A stretch of 64,000 bases of DNA from Franconibacter pulveris DSM 19144 (GCA_000621185.1 KK211225.1:207233-271232); one strand, 5' to 3'; numbered from the stretch's first letter, positions 15,823-24,224 are shown. The notes: generated by a model from the sequence alone, not told the origin. Numbers and translations: made by a program.

Positions 15823-17324
15823 GCAGGGGTTCCTCCGGTGGAGTAAAGTAGTAAGGTTTCTTCGCTGGCCTGTTTACCCTCCAGCTCCGCGACGATGCGC
15901 CCGTCCCAGAGCACGCAGATACGGTCGCACAGGCCCACCAGCTCGGCGAATTCGCCGGAGGCGTAAATAATCCCTTTGCCTTCGCGGGCCAGTTGGTCGA
16001 TAAGAGTGAAAAGGTCGGTTTTCGCTTTCACGTCCACCCCTTTGGTCGGCTCGTCAAAAATCAGCACTTCCGCCTGGCCGCGCAGCCATTTGCCGATGGC
16101 CACCTTCTGCTGGTTGCCGCCGGAAAGACGACGCAGCGGCTGCGCCGGGCCGGTAGTGCGCACGCCAAGCTTTGCGATGCTTTCAAGCGCCCAGCGCCAC
16201 GCCTCGCGATGGCGAAAGAGGCTTGCGCGGGCGAAAGTGTTATCAGCGCTCACCGCCAGGTTCATGACGACCGGCTCGTCGATAAAAATGCCCTCTTTGC
16301 GCCGCTCTTCAGGGATCAGAGCCAGCCCCTGCTCCACCGAATGCGCCGGGTCGCGCGGCCGCCAGGGCTTGCCGTTCAGCTCGCCTGCGCGCAGCGTGCT
16401 TTTTGTCGCGCCGAACAGCGCCTTGCAGAGTTCCGTTTTGCCCGCCCCCGCCAGTCCGGCGATGCCAAGAATTTCGCCGCGCTTAAGGCGCAGGGAAATA
16501 TCGTGCAGCAGGCTTTCATCATGCAGCCCCTCGATGCGCAGCAGCGTCTTGTCGCCAGGCGCTGGACGCTTTGGCGGGTAAATATCCGCCAGTTCATGGC
16601 CGAGCATCTTCTCGACTATCTGTTCGCCGCTGAGCGCCGCCATCGGGCCGCTCTCAATCAGCCTGCCGTCGCGCAGCACCGTCAGGGTGTCGCAGATAGC
16701 GTTTAATTCATGTATGCGGTGCGAGATAAACACCACGCCGATGCCCTGCCCCTGCAGCCGCTTCACGACAGAGAAAAGCCGCTCGCTTTCATGCTGGTCC
16801 AGCGGCGCGGTAGGTTCGTCGAGAATTAAAAAACGGCAGCGGTGGGAAAGCGCGCGCGCCAGCAAAATTTGCTGCTTTTCGGCAAGGGTGCAGCGCTCAA
16901 TGCGCCGGTTAACGTCGAGCACGACATCCAGTTGCGCCAGCGCCTGCTGCGCGCTGGCGCGAATGGCGCGCCAGCGATAGTAGTGGCCGGGCTGCGCCAG
17001 ATGGTCGAGCATGATGTTCTCCGCAATGCTCAGCCCTGGCACCAGCGCGACGTCCACTTCCTGCTGCACCAGATGAATGCCAAGCGCTTTGGCCTCGCGC
17101 GGCGAGCGGATAACCACCGGTTCGCCGTCAATAAGGATCTCGCCCTGATAATCGGGATAGGTGCCGCACAGCACCGCCATCAGCGTCGATTTCCCCGCGC
17201 CGTTGGCGCCCGTCAGCGCGTGGACGGAGCCGCCGCGCAGCGTGAAATCGACTTTTGTGAGCGCCTGAAACCCGGCAAAGGCAATCGAGATAGCGCGCAT
17301 TTCAAGGCGCTGCGAAACAGGCAT
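15819..17324 (-). CDS. Ribose-type ABC transporter ATPase with two nucleotide-binding domains (RbsA-like)
   Basis: A 501-residue protein with tandem ATPase domains as in RbsA/MglA. Domain 1 has Walker A GANGAGKST (39-47), a Q-loop LVQQE, a divergent signature LAEKQQILLARAL and Walker B FLILDEPTAPLD. Domain 2 has an unusual Walker A GLAGAGKTEL, a full signature LSGGNQQKVAIGKWL and Walker B VLIFDEPTKGVD. It is first in the operon ATPase-permease-binding protein-LVIVD. Met boxes at 17430-17453 lie about 105 bases upstream, so SAM-MetJ repression is expected. Confidence 0.92.
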   Translation of the reverse strand: MPVSQRLEMRAISIAFAGFQALTKVDFTLRGGSVHALTGANGAGKSTLMAVLCGTYPDYQGEILIDGEPVVIRSPREAKALGIHLVQQEVDVALVPGLSIAENIMLDHLAQPGHYYRWRAIRASAQQALAQLDVVLDVNRRIERCTLAEKQQILLARALSHRCRFLILDEPTAPLDQHESERLFSVVKRLQGQGIGVVFISHRIHELNAICDTLTVLRDGRLIESGPMAALSGEQIVEKMLGHELADIYPPKRPAPGDKTLLRIEGLHDESLLHDISLRLKRGEILGIAGLAGAGKTELCKALFGATKSTLRAGELNGKPWRPRDPAHSVEQGLALIPEERRKEGIFIDEPVVMNLAVSADNTFARASLFRHREAWRWALESIAKLGVRTTGPAQPLRRLSGGNQQKVAIGKWLRGQAEVLIFDEPTKGVDVKAKTDLFTLIDQLAREGKGIIYASGEFAELVGLCDRICVLWDGRIVAELEGKQASEETLLLYSTGGTPA

Positions 17325-17429
17325 GGCGGGGCTCTCCGGGTGGTAATAACGCGATGATTTGCCACTTTTTCACGCAGACCTGTCTGCTGGCAATGAACGA
17401 ATCGGCATAAGATAAAGCGAAAAAGTATT

Positions 17430-17453
17430 AGCCGTCCAGATGTCCAGAAGTAA
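17430..17453. promoter_or_regulatory. MetJ operator A upstream of the ABC importer operon
   Basis: Three contiguous 8-mers AGCCGTCC, AGATGTCC and AGAAGTAA match the met box AGACGTCT at 6, 6 and 5 of 8 positions. The array lies in the region shared with the divergent hcxA gene, nearer the ABC operon. Confidence 0.7.
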
Positions 17454-17528
17454 CATCGAAATAATTCATGATCGGCGCGCTTCGCCCTGCATCATGAAAA
17501 AAATGCAACATGCCGCCGCGATTACATC

Positions 17529-17544
17529 AGACGTCTGGAAGTCT
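17529..17544. promoter_or_regulatory. MetJ operator B upstream of hcxA
   Basis: A perfect met box AGACGTCT (17529-17536) is followed directly by GGAAGTCT (6 of 8). It is 41 bases before the hcxA ATG, a repressing position. With operator A it gives the intergenic region two MetJ clusters about 75 bases apart. Confidence 0.8.
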
Positions 17545-17585
17545 GTTTGTGGTAGGGTGAGAGAAAACATAACAAGGACACCATC

Positions 17586-18677
17586 ATGAGCAGCAACACT
17601 GATATTCGCGTCGTTCCCGGCCCGGCCAACTACTATTCTCACGCAGGCGCGCTGGCGCGCCTTGCGGACTTCTACACGCCCGAACAACTTTCCCGCGCTT
17701 TTTGGGTTTATGGCGAACGCGCTATTGCCGCCGCCCGGCCTTTTCTGCCGGACGCGTTTAACGCCCCGGGCGCGAAAAAATGCCTCTTTCAGGGCCACTG
17801 CAGCGAAAGCGATGTGGCGAAGCTTGCGCAGGAAGCGGGAGAGGACCGCGCGGTAGTCATTGGCGTAGGCGGCGGCGCGCTGCTTGATACCGCCAAAGCG
17901 CTGGCCCGCCGCCTGGGGTTGCCGGTCGTCGCCATACCGACCATCGCCGCCACCTGCGCCGCCTGGACGCCGCTCTCGGTCTGGTATAACGACGCAGGCC
18001 AGGCGCTGCATTTTGAGATATTCAACGATGCCAACCACCTGGTGCTGGTGGAGCCGGAGATTATCCTGCGCGCGCCGGTGGAGTATCTGCTGGCGGGCAT
18101 CGGCGATACGCTCGCCAAATGGTATGAAGCGGTGGTGCTGGCGCCAGAGCCTGAAACCCTGCCGCTGACCGTGCGCCTGGGCATTAACGGCGCGCTGGCC
18201 ATTCGCGACGTACTGCTTGAGCAAAGCGAAGCGGCGCTGGCGGACCAGCAGCGCGGCGAACTGACCCAGGATTTCCGCGACGTGGTCGATGCGATTATCG
18301 CCGGCGGCGGCATGGTGGGCGGCCTTGGCGAACGTTACACCCGCGTGGCGGCGGCGCATGCGGTGCATAACGGCCTCACCGTGCTGCCGCAGACCGAGAA
18401 ATTCCTCCACGGCACCAAGGTGGCTTACGGCATCCTGGTGCAGAGCGCCCTGCTCGGCCAGGATGAGGTGCTTGCGCAGTTGATTAACGCCTATCAGCGC
18501 TTTAACCTGCCGACCACCCTTGGCGAACTGGAAGTAGATATCCGCAACGCCGCAGATCTGGAGCGCGTGATTGCACATACGCTGCGCCCGGTCGAGTCGA
18601 TTCACTACCTGCCGGTGACGCTAACGCCTGCCGCCCTGCGCGCGGCGTTTGAAAAAGTGGAAAGCTTCGCACGCTAA
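17586..18677 (+). CDS. hcxA: Hydroxycarboxylate dehydrogenase HcxA (YbdH), iron-type alcohol dehydrogenase family
   Basis: A 363-residue relative of E. coli HcxA/YbdH, an NADPH-preferring reductase of 2-oxo acids such as 2-oxobutanoate and 2-oxoglutarate, in the glycerol-dehydrogenase branch. The cofactor loop is IGVGGGALLDTAKALA. Metal ligands are the Asp in GIGDTLAKW and the histidines in HAVHNGLTVL and FLHGTKVAYG. In E. coli it neighbours cstA-ybdD and the methionine transaminase gene ybdL. The perfect met box in its promoter here points to a job tied to methionine, perhaps reducing 2-oxo-4-methylthiobutanoate; that substrate is inference. A hairpin/T-run follows. Confidence 0.9.
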   Translation: MSSNTDIRVVPGPANYYSHAGALARLADFYTPEQLSRAFWVYGERAIAAARPFLPDAFNAPGAKKCLFQGHCSESDVAKLAQEAGEDRAVVIGVGGGALLDTAKALARRLGLPVVAIPTIAATCAAWTPLSVWYNDAGQALHFEIFNDANHLVLVEPEIILRAPVEYLLAGIGDTLAKWYEAVVLAPEPETLPLTVRLGINGALAIRDVLLEQSEAALADQQRGELTQDFRDVVDAIIAGGGMVGGLGERYTRVAAAHAVHNGLTVLPQTEKFLHGTKVAYGILVQSALLGQDEVLAQLINAYQRFNLPTTLGELEVDIRNAADLERVIAHTLRPVESIHYLPVTLTPAALRAAFEKVESFAR

Positions 18678-18740
18678 GGAAAAGCACGCGCCGCCATGCC
18701 ACTTTTCGCAAAATCCCTGTAGGCTTAAAACCTTGTTGAT

Positions 18741-18777
18741 GCGGCGATAAACCACTTACTCGCGCCGCCTTTTTTTT
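18741..18777 (+). terminator. Probable terminator of hcxA
   Basis: GCGGCG and CGCCGC (18741-18746, 18763-18768) form a 6-bp stem with a long loop, followed by eight T residues. The loop is longer than usual, so efficiency is uncertain. Confidence 0.55.
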
Positions 18778-18795
18778 GCGTTAATGGGATGGTTT

Positions 18796-20040
18796 ATGGC
18801 TTCTGTACACTCTGACGGCGGGGCGTCGCTGCTGGCGCACCGCTCGTTTGTCGCCTTCTGGCTGGCGCGCACCTGCTCCGGCTTTGGTTTCCAGATGTTG
18901 TCTATTGTGGTGGGCTGGCAGATTTACGCGCTCACCCACAGCGCGTTTTATCTCGGCCTGATAGGTCTGGTGCAGTTTCTTCCCTCTGTTACGCTTGCGC
19001 TCTGGGCAGGTCACGTCGCCGACCAGCGCGACCGCCGCCGCGTGGTGCTGCTGGGACAACTGGTGGAATGGCTGGCCATCGGCGCCCTTACCACCGTCAC
19101 GGTGATGCATCTGGCGGATGTAAATATCATTCTCGGGCTGATTTTTGTAATTTCGGTGGCGAAAGTGATGGAGGCGCCGTCATTGCAGTCGATGCTGCCC
19201 GCCCTGGTGCCGCCCGCCCTGCTGGCCCGCGCCACGGCGGCGAGCGCGGTTTCAAGCCAGGCGGCGATGATCATGGGCCCGGCGCTGGGCGGCCTGCTGT
19301 ACGCTTTTGGCGCGGACGTGGTCTATGGGCTGACCGCCGTGCTGTACCTCATCTCTATTGCGATGGTCAGCCGCCTGCGTTATGAACAGGCGCCGCCGAA
19401 GCGCCAGCCCGCAAGCCTCGCCACCCTCTTCGCCGGGGTGAAGTTTATTCGCGAGCGGCCAGACGTGCTGGGGGTCATCTCCCTTGACCTTTTTGCCGTG
19501 CTGCTGGGCGGCGCTACGGCGCTGCTGCCCATTTATGCGCACGATATTCTGCATACCGGCCCGTGGGGTTTGGGCCTGCTGCGCGCGGCCCCCGCCGTCG
19601 GCGCGCTGCTGGTGGGCTTCTGGTTGAGCCGCCATTCGCTGGAAAAGAACGTCGGCATGATTATGTTCCTCTGCGTTGCCGGTTTTGGCGTGGCGACGCT
19701 GGTGTTCGCACTCTCAAGCAACCTGTGGCTTTCGCTTATCGCGCTCTTCGCCACGGGCGGGTTTGACATGGTGAGCATGGTTATTCGCGGCGCGCTGGTG
19801 CAGCTTGATACGCCCAACGACATGCTGGGCCGCGTGAATGCCGTTAACTCTATTTTTATCAACACCTCTAACCAGCTTGGGGAGTTTGAGTCCGGCATGC
19901 TGGCGGCGCTGCTCGGCGCCGTCCCCGCCGCGGCGATAGGCGGCATCGGCACGCTGGTGGTGGTGGGGCTCTGGATGCGTCTCTTCCCGTCTCTGCGCAA
20001 GCGTCAGCGGCTGGAAGAGCCGAAACCCGAAGCCGCCTGA
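18796..20040 (+). CDS. MFS permease, EntS-related (MFS_3 type)
   Basis: A 414-residue membrane protein with about 12 segments. The loop-2/3 motif GHVADQRDRRRVVLLGQ and the mid-loop LDTPNDMLGRVNAVNSIFIN correspond to [11 protein letters not shown] and [18 protein letters not shown] in the EntS protein of this same locus, so the two are distant paralogues. The start at 18796 follows GGGATGG; an in-frame ATG at 18784 is also possible. The substrate is unknown; siderophore or drug export would fit its relatives. It sits between hcxA and the toxin-antitoxin pair, where E. coli has no such gene, and is closed by a strong terminator. Confidence 0.82.
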   Translation: MASVHSDGGASLLAHRSFVAFWLARTCSGFGFQMLSIVVGWQIYALTHSAFYLGLIGLVQFLPSVTLALWAGHVADQRDRRRVVLLGQLVEWLAIGALTTVTVMHLADVNIILGLIFVISVAKVMEAPSLQSMLPALVPPALLARATAASAVSSQAAMIMGPALGGLLYAFGADVVYGLTAVLYLISIAMVSRLRYEQAPPKRQPASLATLFAGVKFIRERPDVLGVISLDLFAVLLGGATALLPIYAHDILHTGPWGLGLLRAAPAVGALLVGFWLSRHSLEKNVGMIMFLCVAGFGVATLVFALSSNLWLSLIALFATGGFDMVSMVIRGALVQLDTPNDMLGRVNAVNSIFINTSNQLGEFESGMLAALLGAVPAAAIGGIGTLVVVGLWMRLFPSLRKRQRLEEPKPEAA

Positions 20041-20046
20041 ATACGC

Positions 20047-20073
20047 AACGCCTTCCGCCCGGAAGGCGTTTTT
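20047..20073 (+). terminator. Intrinsic terminator of the MFS gene
   Basis: A perfect 10-bp stem AACGCCTTCC / GGAAGGCGTT with a 4-base loop, running into a T-tract, 6 bases after the stop codon. Confidence 0.9.
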
Positions 20074-20140
20074 GCGAGACGGTACGAGAAACCTTTCGCT
20101 GCCGCTTTCCTCCCGCCCGTTCCCCGTTTAGCGTACTTCA

Positions 20141-20192
20141 TATAAGCAAATCACTTTCAGATAAAAACTTATATTCTTATATTTTACTTATA
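20141..20192. promoter_or_regulatory. CTTATA repeats in the toxin-antitoxin promoter region
   Basis: CTTATA occurs three times in direct order (20168-20173, 20176-20181, 20187-20192) and once inverted as TATAAG (20141-20146), just before the toxin start at 20223. The XRE antitoxin may bind them for autoregulation; this is inferred from position. Confidence 0.4.
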
Positions 20193-20222
20193 ACACGGAA
20201 GCAGATAGAGTGAGGGAACATC

Positions 20223-20483
20223 ATGGAGATCAGATGGACAAAGCGGGCGTACAAACAACTCAATGCCGTACCGGAAAGCGACAGGCTTACGCTCTATAAG
20301 AAGGTCTCCGCGCTCGCCGCTGAAGACACCAGGCTGGACATTGTAAAACTGGCGGGGCTGAAACCCCGTTACCGGCTGCGGGTGGGGAGTTATCGGGTTA
20401 TCTACGAGCGCGTGGCAGGCGTACCAGTTATCTGCCTCATTCTGGAAGTGAAACGCAGAACCACGACGACTTACCTAAATTAA
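20223..20483 (+). CDS. RelE/HigB-type toxin of a type II toxin-antitoxin pair
   Basis: An 86-residue basic protein with the RelE-superfamily outline: an N-terminal strand plus two helices (AYKQLNAVPESDRLTLYKKV), then GLKPRYRLRVGSYRVIYE (residues 45-62), whose basic residues (Arg49, Arg51, Arg53, Arg58) and Tyr are typical of ribosome-dependent mRNA interferases. A C-terminal Tyr84 is present. The gene precedes its antitoxin by 12 bases, the toxin-first order of HigBA-like systems. GAGGGA lies at ribosome-site distance. It separates hcxA/MFS from ybdD-cstA, which are adjacent in E. coli, so it is probably an inserted cassette. Confidence 0.82.
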   Translation: MEIRWTKRAYKQLNAVPESDRLTLYKKVSALAAEDTRLDIVKLAGLKPRYRLRVGSYRVIYERVAGVPVICLILEVKRRTTTTYLN

Positions 20484-20495
20484 CGGGGGATCGAT

Positions 20496-20876
20496 ATGCT
20501 CAACGCACAAATTATTCATGATAAACAGGGCAAACCCGAATATGCGGTCATCCCTTATGAGCTCTATCTGTCTGTGCTGGCGCAACTGGAAGATGACGAG
20601 GCGCTGGCGTCACTGCCATATGAGCCGGATAGCGACGATGACGTCACGCTGCCGCATGAGGTGGTTGGCATTACAGTCGAGCAGAACGTGAGTTTACAGG
20701 CCGCCTGGCGTATCTGGCGCGGGCTGTCGCAGCAGGAGGTGGCTGAAAAACTCGGCATCAGCCAGTCTGCCGTTTCGCAGCTGGAATCCCCTGATTCACG
20801 TCCGCAAAAACGTACCCGCGAAAAACTGGCGGCGCTCTATGGCTGCCAGCCGGAACAACTGGTGCAGTACCGCTAA
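20496..20876 (+). CDS. Two-domain antitoxin with C-terminal XRE helix-turn-helix
   Basis: A 126-residue protein. Residues 1-60 (QGKPEYAVIPYELYLSVLAQ then an acidic stretch DEALASLPYEPDSDDD) resemble the N-terminal part of Phd-like antitoxins, probably the toxin-wrapping segment. Residues 77-97 (LSQQEVAEKLGISQSAVSQL) are a clear XRE-type DNA-binding helix-turn-helix. It should neutralise the RelE-type toxin just upstream and repress the pair. The stop codon lies 8 bases before the end of the convergent ybdD. Confidence 0.82.
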   Translation: MLNAQIIHDKQGKPEYAVIPYELYLSVLAQLEDDEALASLPYEPDSDDDVTLPHEVVGITVEQNVSLQAAWRIWRGLSQQEVAEKLGISQSAVSQLESPDSRPQKRTREKLAALYGCQPEQLVQYR

Positions 20877-20883
20877 CCGGCGC

Positions 20884-21081
20884 TTAGCAGCACTTCGCCC
20901 CACCTTTGCCGCCGTAGCGGGCATCCTGACGTTCCCGAAAGAACGCTTCATACGTCATGGGCGTCTGGTCCGGGTGGTTGACGCGCATATGCTCTACGTA
21001 GTTATCGTAGTCCGGCACGCCAATCATCATTTTCGCCGCCTGGCCGAGGTATTTCCCGGCTTTGGCAAGGGTATCAAACAT
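20884..21081 (-). CDS. ybdD: YbdD/YjiX family small protein
   Basis: A 65-residue protein typical of the YbdD family: [20 protein letters not shown] followed by [20 protein letters not shown] and a Cys-Cys C-terminus. The family is encoded next to CstA/BtsT-type transporters, and recent work links it to their transport activity. It lies downstream of cstA on the same strand, as in E. coli. Confidence 0.92.
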   Translation of the reverse strand: MFDTLAKAGKYLGQAAKMMIGVPDYDNYVEHMRVNHPDQTPMTYEAFFRERQDARYGGKGGAKCC

Positions 21082-21100
21082 CGTTTTATCCTCGTTATCC

Positions 21101-21136
21101 CCTCCCCCTCAGCCACAATGCTGAGGAAAAGGGGAG
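21101..21136. repeat. Inverted repeat between cstA and ybdD
   Basis: CCTCCCCCTCAGC and GCTGAGGAAAAGGGG form an imperfect stem in the short gap between the two cotranscribed genes. It could reduce ybdD expression relative to cstA or stabilise the cstA mRNA end. It resembles the CTCCCC-type palindromes elsewhere in the window. Confidence 0.5.
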
Positions 21137-21157
21137 AGACGTATTTACGTTACAGGT

Positions 21158-23263
21158 TTAATGCGCGCTTTTCGCTTCGGTGACAACGCGGTCGAGGTTC
21201 TCAGGCATCGGCTCGTACGGCGTCTCCCTGGCGGTCGGGCGATTTTCTTTCAGCGCCTTCATCGCGGTTTTTAGCGAAAAGAGCGCCAGCACGACGACCA
21301 CCGCCATAAAGAAGATGGTCAGCCCGGCATCGAGACGGTTATTAAACACCAGCTGGCTCAATTGCGCCTGGGTGTACTGCGCCGGAATATTACCGCTGTC
21401 GATCATCGCCTGGAAGCGGTTGGCAATGGCCAGGAAGCCGACTTTATTATCCGGGCTGAAGGCCTTTTGCCAGCCCGCCGTCAGCGTGCAGATAAGCAGC
21501 CAGGCGGTCGGCAACAGCGCCACCCAGGCGTACATCTGGCGCTTCATCTTGAACAGCACCACGGCGCAAAGCATCAGCGCCATGCCCGCCAGCATCTGGT
21601 TGGCGATACCGAAGAGCGGCCAGAGGGTGTTGATGCCGCCAAGCGGGTCCACCACCCCCTGGTGCAGGAAGTAGCCCCACGCCAGCACGCAGAGCGCCGT
21701 CGCCAGCAGGTTAGCGGGCAGCGACTCGGTACGCTTGAGGTTGGGCGAAATTACCCCCAGCAGGTCCTGCAGCATAAAGCGCGCCGCGCGGGTGCCCGCG
21801 TCCACTGCGGTCAGAATAAACAGCGCCTCGAACAGAATCGCGAAGTGATACCAGAACGAGACATCCATCAGCCCACCGAGCGCGCCGTGCAGAATATAGG
21901 CCATGCCGACGGCTAAGGTCGGCGCGCCGCCCGCGCGGGAGATAATGGTTTGTTCGCCCACGTCAGCGGCTATCTGGCTAAGCGTATCCGGCGTTATCTG
22001 GAAGCCCCAGCCGCTGACCACCTGCGCCGCCGAAGCCACCACGTCCGCCGTACCGGCAGGCGCCAGCACCGCCATCGGGCTGTTCATGGCGAAGTAAACG
22101 CCCGGGTCGATCACGCAGGCGGAAACCAGCGCCATAATGGCGACAAACGATTCCATCAGCATGCCGCCGTAGCCGATAAAGCAGGCCTGATTTTCGTTCG
22201 CCAGCATCTTCGGCGTGGTGCCGGAGGCGATCAGCGCATGGAAGCCGGAAACTGCGCCGCAGGCGATGGTAATAAACAGGAACGGGAAGAGGTTGCCGCT
22301 CCACACCGGCCCGGTGCCGTCGATAAATTTCGTCATCGCCGGCATGGTCAGCGTCGGGCGCATAATCAGAATGCCGATGGCAAGACCAATAATGGTGCCG
22401 ATTTTCAGGAAGGTGGAGAGGTAATCACGCGGGGCGAGCAGCAGCCAGACCGGCAGCACCGCCGCCACGAAGCCATAGCCTACCAGCATCCAGGTCAACT
22501 GCACGCCGGTGAAATCGAAGTACGGCGCCCATGTCGGGCTTTGCGCTACCCAGCCGCCGGAAATAATAGCGAAGACCAGCATCACGAGGCCGATAACGGA
22601 AACCTCGCCAATGCGTCCGGGACGCAGATAGCGAATATAGATGCCCATAAAAATAGCGAGTGGGATGGTAAAGGCGACGGTATAGGTTCCCCACGGGCTA
22701 TGGGTAAGCGCTTTCACGACGATCATCGCCAGCACGGCGAGGATAATCACCATGATCATAAAGCAGGCTATCAGCGCGATAACCCCCGCCGTGTTGCCCA
22801 TCTCCTCTTTCACCAGCTCGCCAAGCGAGCGGCCGTCGCGACGGGTTGAGACAAACAGCACCATGAAATCCTGCACCGCGCCGGCAAACACCACGCCTGC
22901 GAGGATCCAGAGCATGCCCGGCAGATAGCCCATCTGCGCCGCCAGCACCGGCCCCACCAGCGGGCCTGCGCCAGCGATGGCGGCAAAATGGTGACCGAAC
23001 AGCACTTTTTTGTCGGTGGGCACATAGTCGAGACCGTCGTTATGGCGCACGGCGGGCGTCATGCGCGTGGCGTCCACGCCAAGCACGCGTTTTGCGATAT
23101 AAAGACCATAAAAACGGTAGGCGATGAGATAGATGCAGACAGCGGCGACCACTATCCACAGCGCGTTAATTTGCTCGCCGCGGTTAAGCGCGATGTAGCC
23201 CATCGCGAAGGCAGCCGCCACGGAGAGCCCCGCCCACAGCAAGTATTTCCCTGAATTCGTCAT
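21158..23263 (-). CDS. cstA: Carbon starvation protein CstA, pyruvate/peptide transporter
   Basis: A 701-residue inner membrane protein of the CstA family with about 16-18 membrane segments, matching E. coli CstA in length. Landmarks are PLVGPVLAAQMGYLPGMLWIL, ISGGWVAQSP, AIASGTTPKM-like SGTTPKMLANE, and a cytoplasmic C-terminus. In E. coli it is induced on carbon limitation via cAMP-CRP and takes up pyruvate and peptides. GAAGGGA precedes the ATG. It lies between ybdD and the end of the ent operon, as in E. coli, but a repeat-bearing 547-bp gap separates it from entH. Confidence 0.95.
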   Translation of the reverse strand: MTNSGKYLLWAGLSVAAAFAMGYIALNRGEQINALWIVVAAVCIYLIAYRFYGLYIAKRVLGVDATRMTPAVRHNDGLDYVPTDKKVLFGHHFAAIAGAGPLVGPVLAAQMGYLPGMLWILAGVVFAGAVQDFMVLFVSTRRDGRSLGELVKEEMGNTAGVIALIACFMIMVIILAVLAMIVVKALTHSPWGTYTVAFTIPLAIFMGIYIRYLRPGRIGEVSVIGLVMLVFAIISGGWVAQSPTWAPYFDFTGVQLTWMLVGYGFVAAVLPVWLLLAPRDYLSTFLKIGTIIGLAIGILIMRPTLTMPAMTKFIDGTGPVWSGNLFPFLFITIACGAVSGFHALIASGTTPKMLANENQACFIGYGGMLMESFVAIMALVSACVIDPGVYFAMNSPMAVLAPAGTADVVASAAQVVSGWGFQITPDTLSQIAADVGEQTIISRAGGAPTLAVGMAYILHGALGGLMDVSFWYHFAILFEALFILTAVDAGTRAARFMLQDLLGVISPNLKRTESLPANLLATALCVLAWGYFLHQGVVDPLGGINTLWPLFGIANQMLAGMALMLCAVVLFKMKRQMYAWVALLPTAWLLICTLTAGWQKAFSPDNKVGFLAIANRFQAMIDSGNIPAQYTQAQLSQLVFNNRLDAGLTIFFMAVVVVLALFSLKTAMKALKENRPTARETPYEPMPENLDRVVTEAKSAH

Positions 23264-23810
23264 AAGAATTGTCCCTTCAGTGAAGGTGGAATGAAACAGA
23301 GGTGTTACATTTTGTTTCTATATCACGACAGAAGATTTAACAACTTAGCTACTGGAGAAACGCGGGGTTGGCGCAGGGATTTACGTCAGTCTGCTAGCGG
23401 GATCACGGGAAGGGGCGAAGGGAAAACCCGGGGACGGCTGCTTGTCCCTGGGAGTTTAAACACGATTTCTGATGCGAATGCGCAGGTGAGCCAAAAATCA
23501 GCGGTGCAGCGAAGGCTTTCTCCAGCGTCAAAACCGCCTTCCGTGCTGGCAGCGGACCGGAGCACGCCGGATGGCCCCGGCATGACCGACCCGAAGCCAG
23601 ATGACAGCGCGGAAGGTCTGCCCCGACGGGGGGCGATTTTAAGCCGGGAGCCGGGATGGTTAAGGGAGCGGCGACGAGCTCCCTTAGCATGTTCGCCTGA
23701 TGGAAGGTGAAATATAAAAACCATCTTCCGGCGAACAGAACCTTTCACCGTCTGCGCACCCTCAACGTATGCAAAGGCAACAAGACGGATGTCCTGCAAG
23801 TCACGCTCCT
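23264..23810. other. 547-bp non-coding region between cstA and entH
   Basis: It contains the cstA promoter region on the left and a GC-rich repeat-like segment on the right (23640-23760), a diverged relative of the tandem repeat at 33.9-34.6 kb. Several open frames cross it on both strands, but none has a ribosome site or a recognisable protein pattern. Confidence 0.65.
23640..23760 (+). repeat. Structured intergenic repeat, copy C (diverged)
   Basis: Hairpin 1 pairs 23659-23669 with 23678-23688 (11 pairs, one G-T, loop GGCGACGA). Hairpin 2 pairs 23690-23697 (TGTTCGCC) with 23730-23737 (GGCGAACA), extended by GGAAG/CTTCC after a bulge. The conserved CCTTTCACC follows. Copies A and B at 34.0-34.6 kb have the same order of elements with paired base changes. 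Confidence 0.7.
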
Positions 23811-24224
23811 TTACCCCAGCACCGCCGTACTCAGCCTGCTAGTGCAGCAGCGCCTGCCCTGCTCGTCGAAAATCACAATCTCCCAGCTCTGGCTCTGCCT
23901 GCCAAGGTGCAGCGGCTGGCAAACGCCGCGCACCGTGCCCTGCGAAACCGCACGGTGATGGGTGGCGTTAAGCTCCGTGCCGACCACGCACTGACCGTCG
24001 CGGGTGGTGAGATAACCCGCCATTGAACCCAGCGTTTCCGCCAGCGCCGCCGAGGCGCCGCCATGCAGCAGGCCGAACGGTTGATGGGTGCGGGCGTCCA
24101 CCGGCATGGTCGCCTCAAGCAGGTCGTCGCCAAGCCGGGTGTAAACGATGCCAAGATGCGCCACCATCGTCCCTTCGCTGGTGGCATTAAGCGCCTCCAG
24201 CGTCATGTGCCGTTTCCAGATCAT
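23811..24224 (-). CDS. entH: Enterobactin proofreading thioesterase EntH
   Basis: A 137-residue hotdog-fold thioesterase that releases wrongly loaded groups from the carrier domains of EntB/EntF during enterobactin synthesis. It matches E. coli EntH almost throughout: [37 protein letters not shown] (hotdog active-site region), [26 protein letters not shown]. Its ATG follows the entA TAG stop with no spacer. It is the last gene of entCEBAH. Confidence 0.95.
   Translation of the reverse strand: MIWKRHMTLEALNATSEGTMVAHLGIVYTRLGDDLLEATMPVDARTHQPFGLLHGGASAALAETLGSMAGYLTTRDGQCVVGTELNATHHRAVSQGTVRGVCQPLHLGRQSQSWEIVIFDEQGRRCCTSRLSTAVLG

Noticed and set aside
17466..18605. 379-codon minus-strand frame over hcxA
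   Set aside because: Shadow of hcxA, which has intact cofactor and metal motifs; it also has no plausible start region.
23291..23799. Open frames on both strands between cstA and entH
   Set aside because: They cross hairpins of the diverged repeat, lack ribosome sites and have no recognisable composition.
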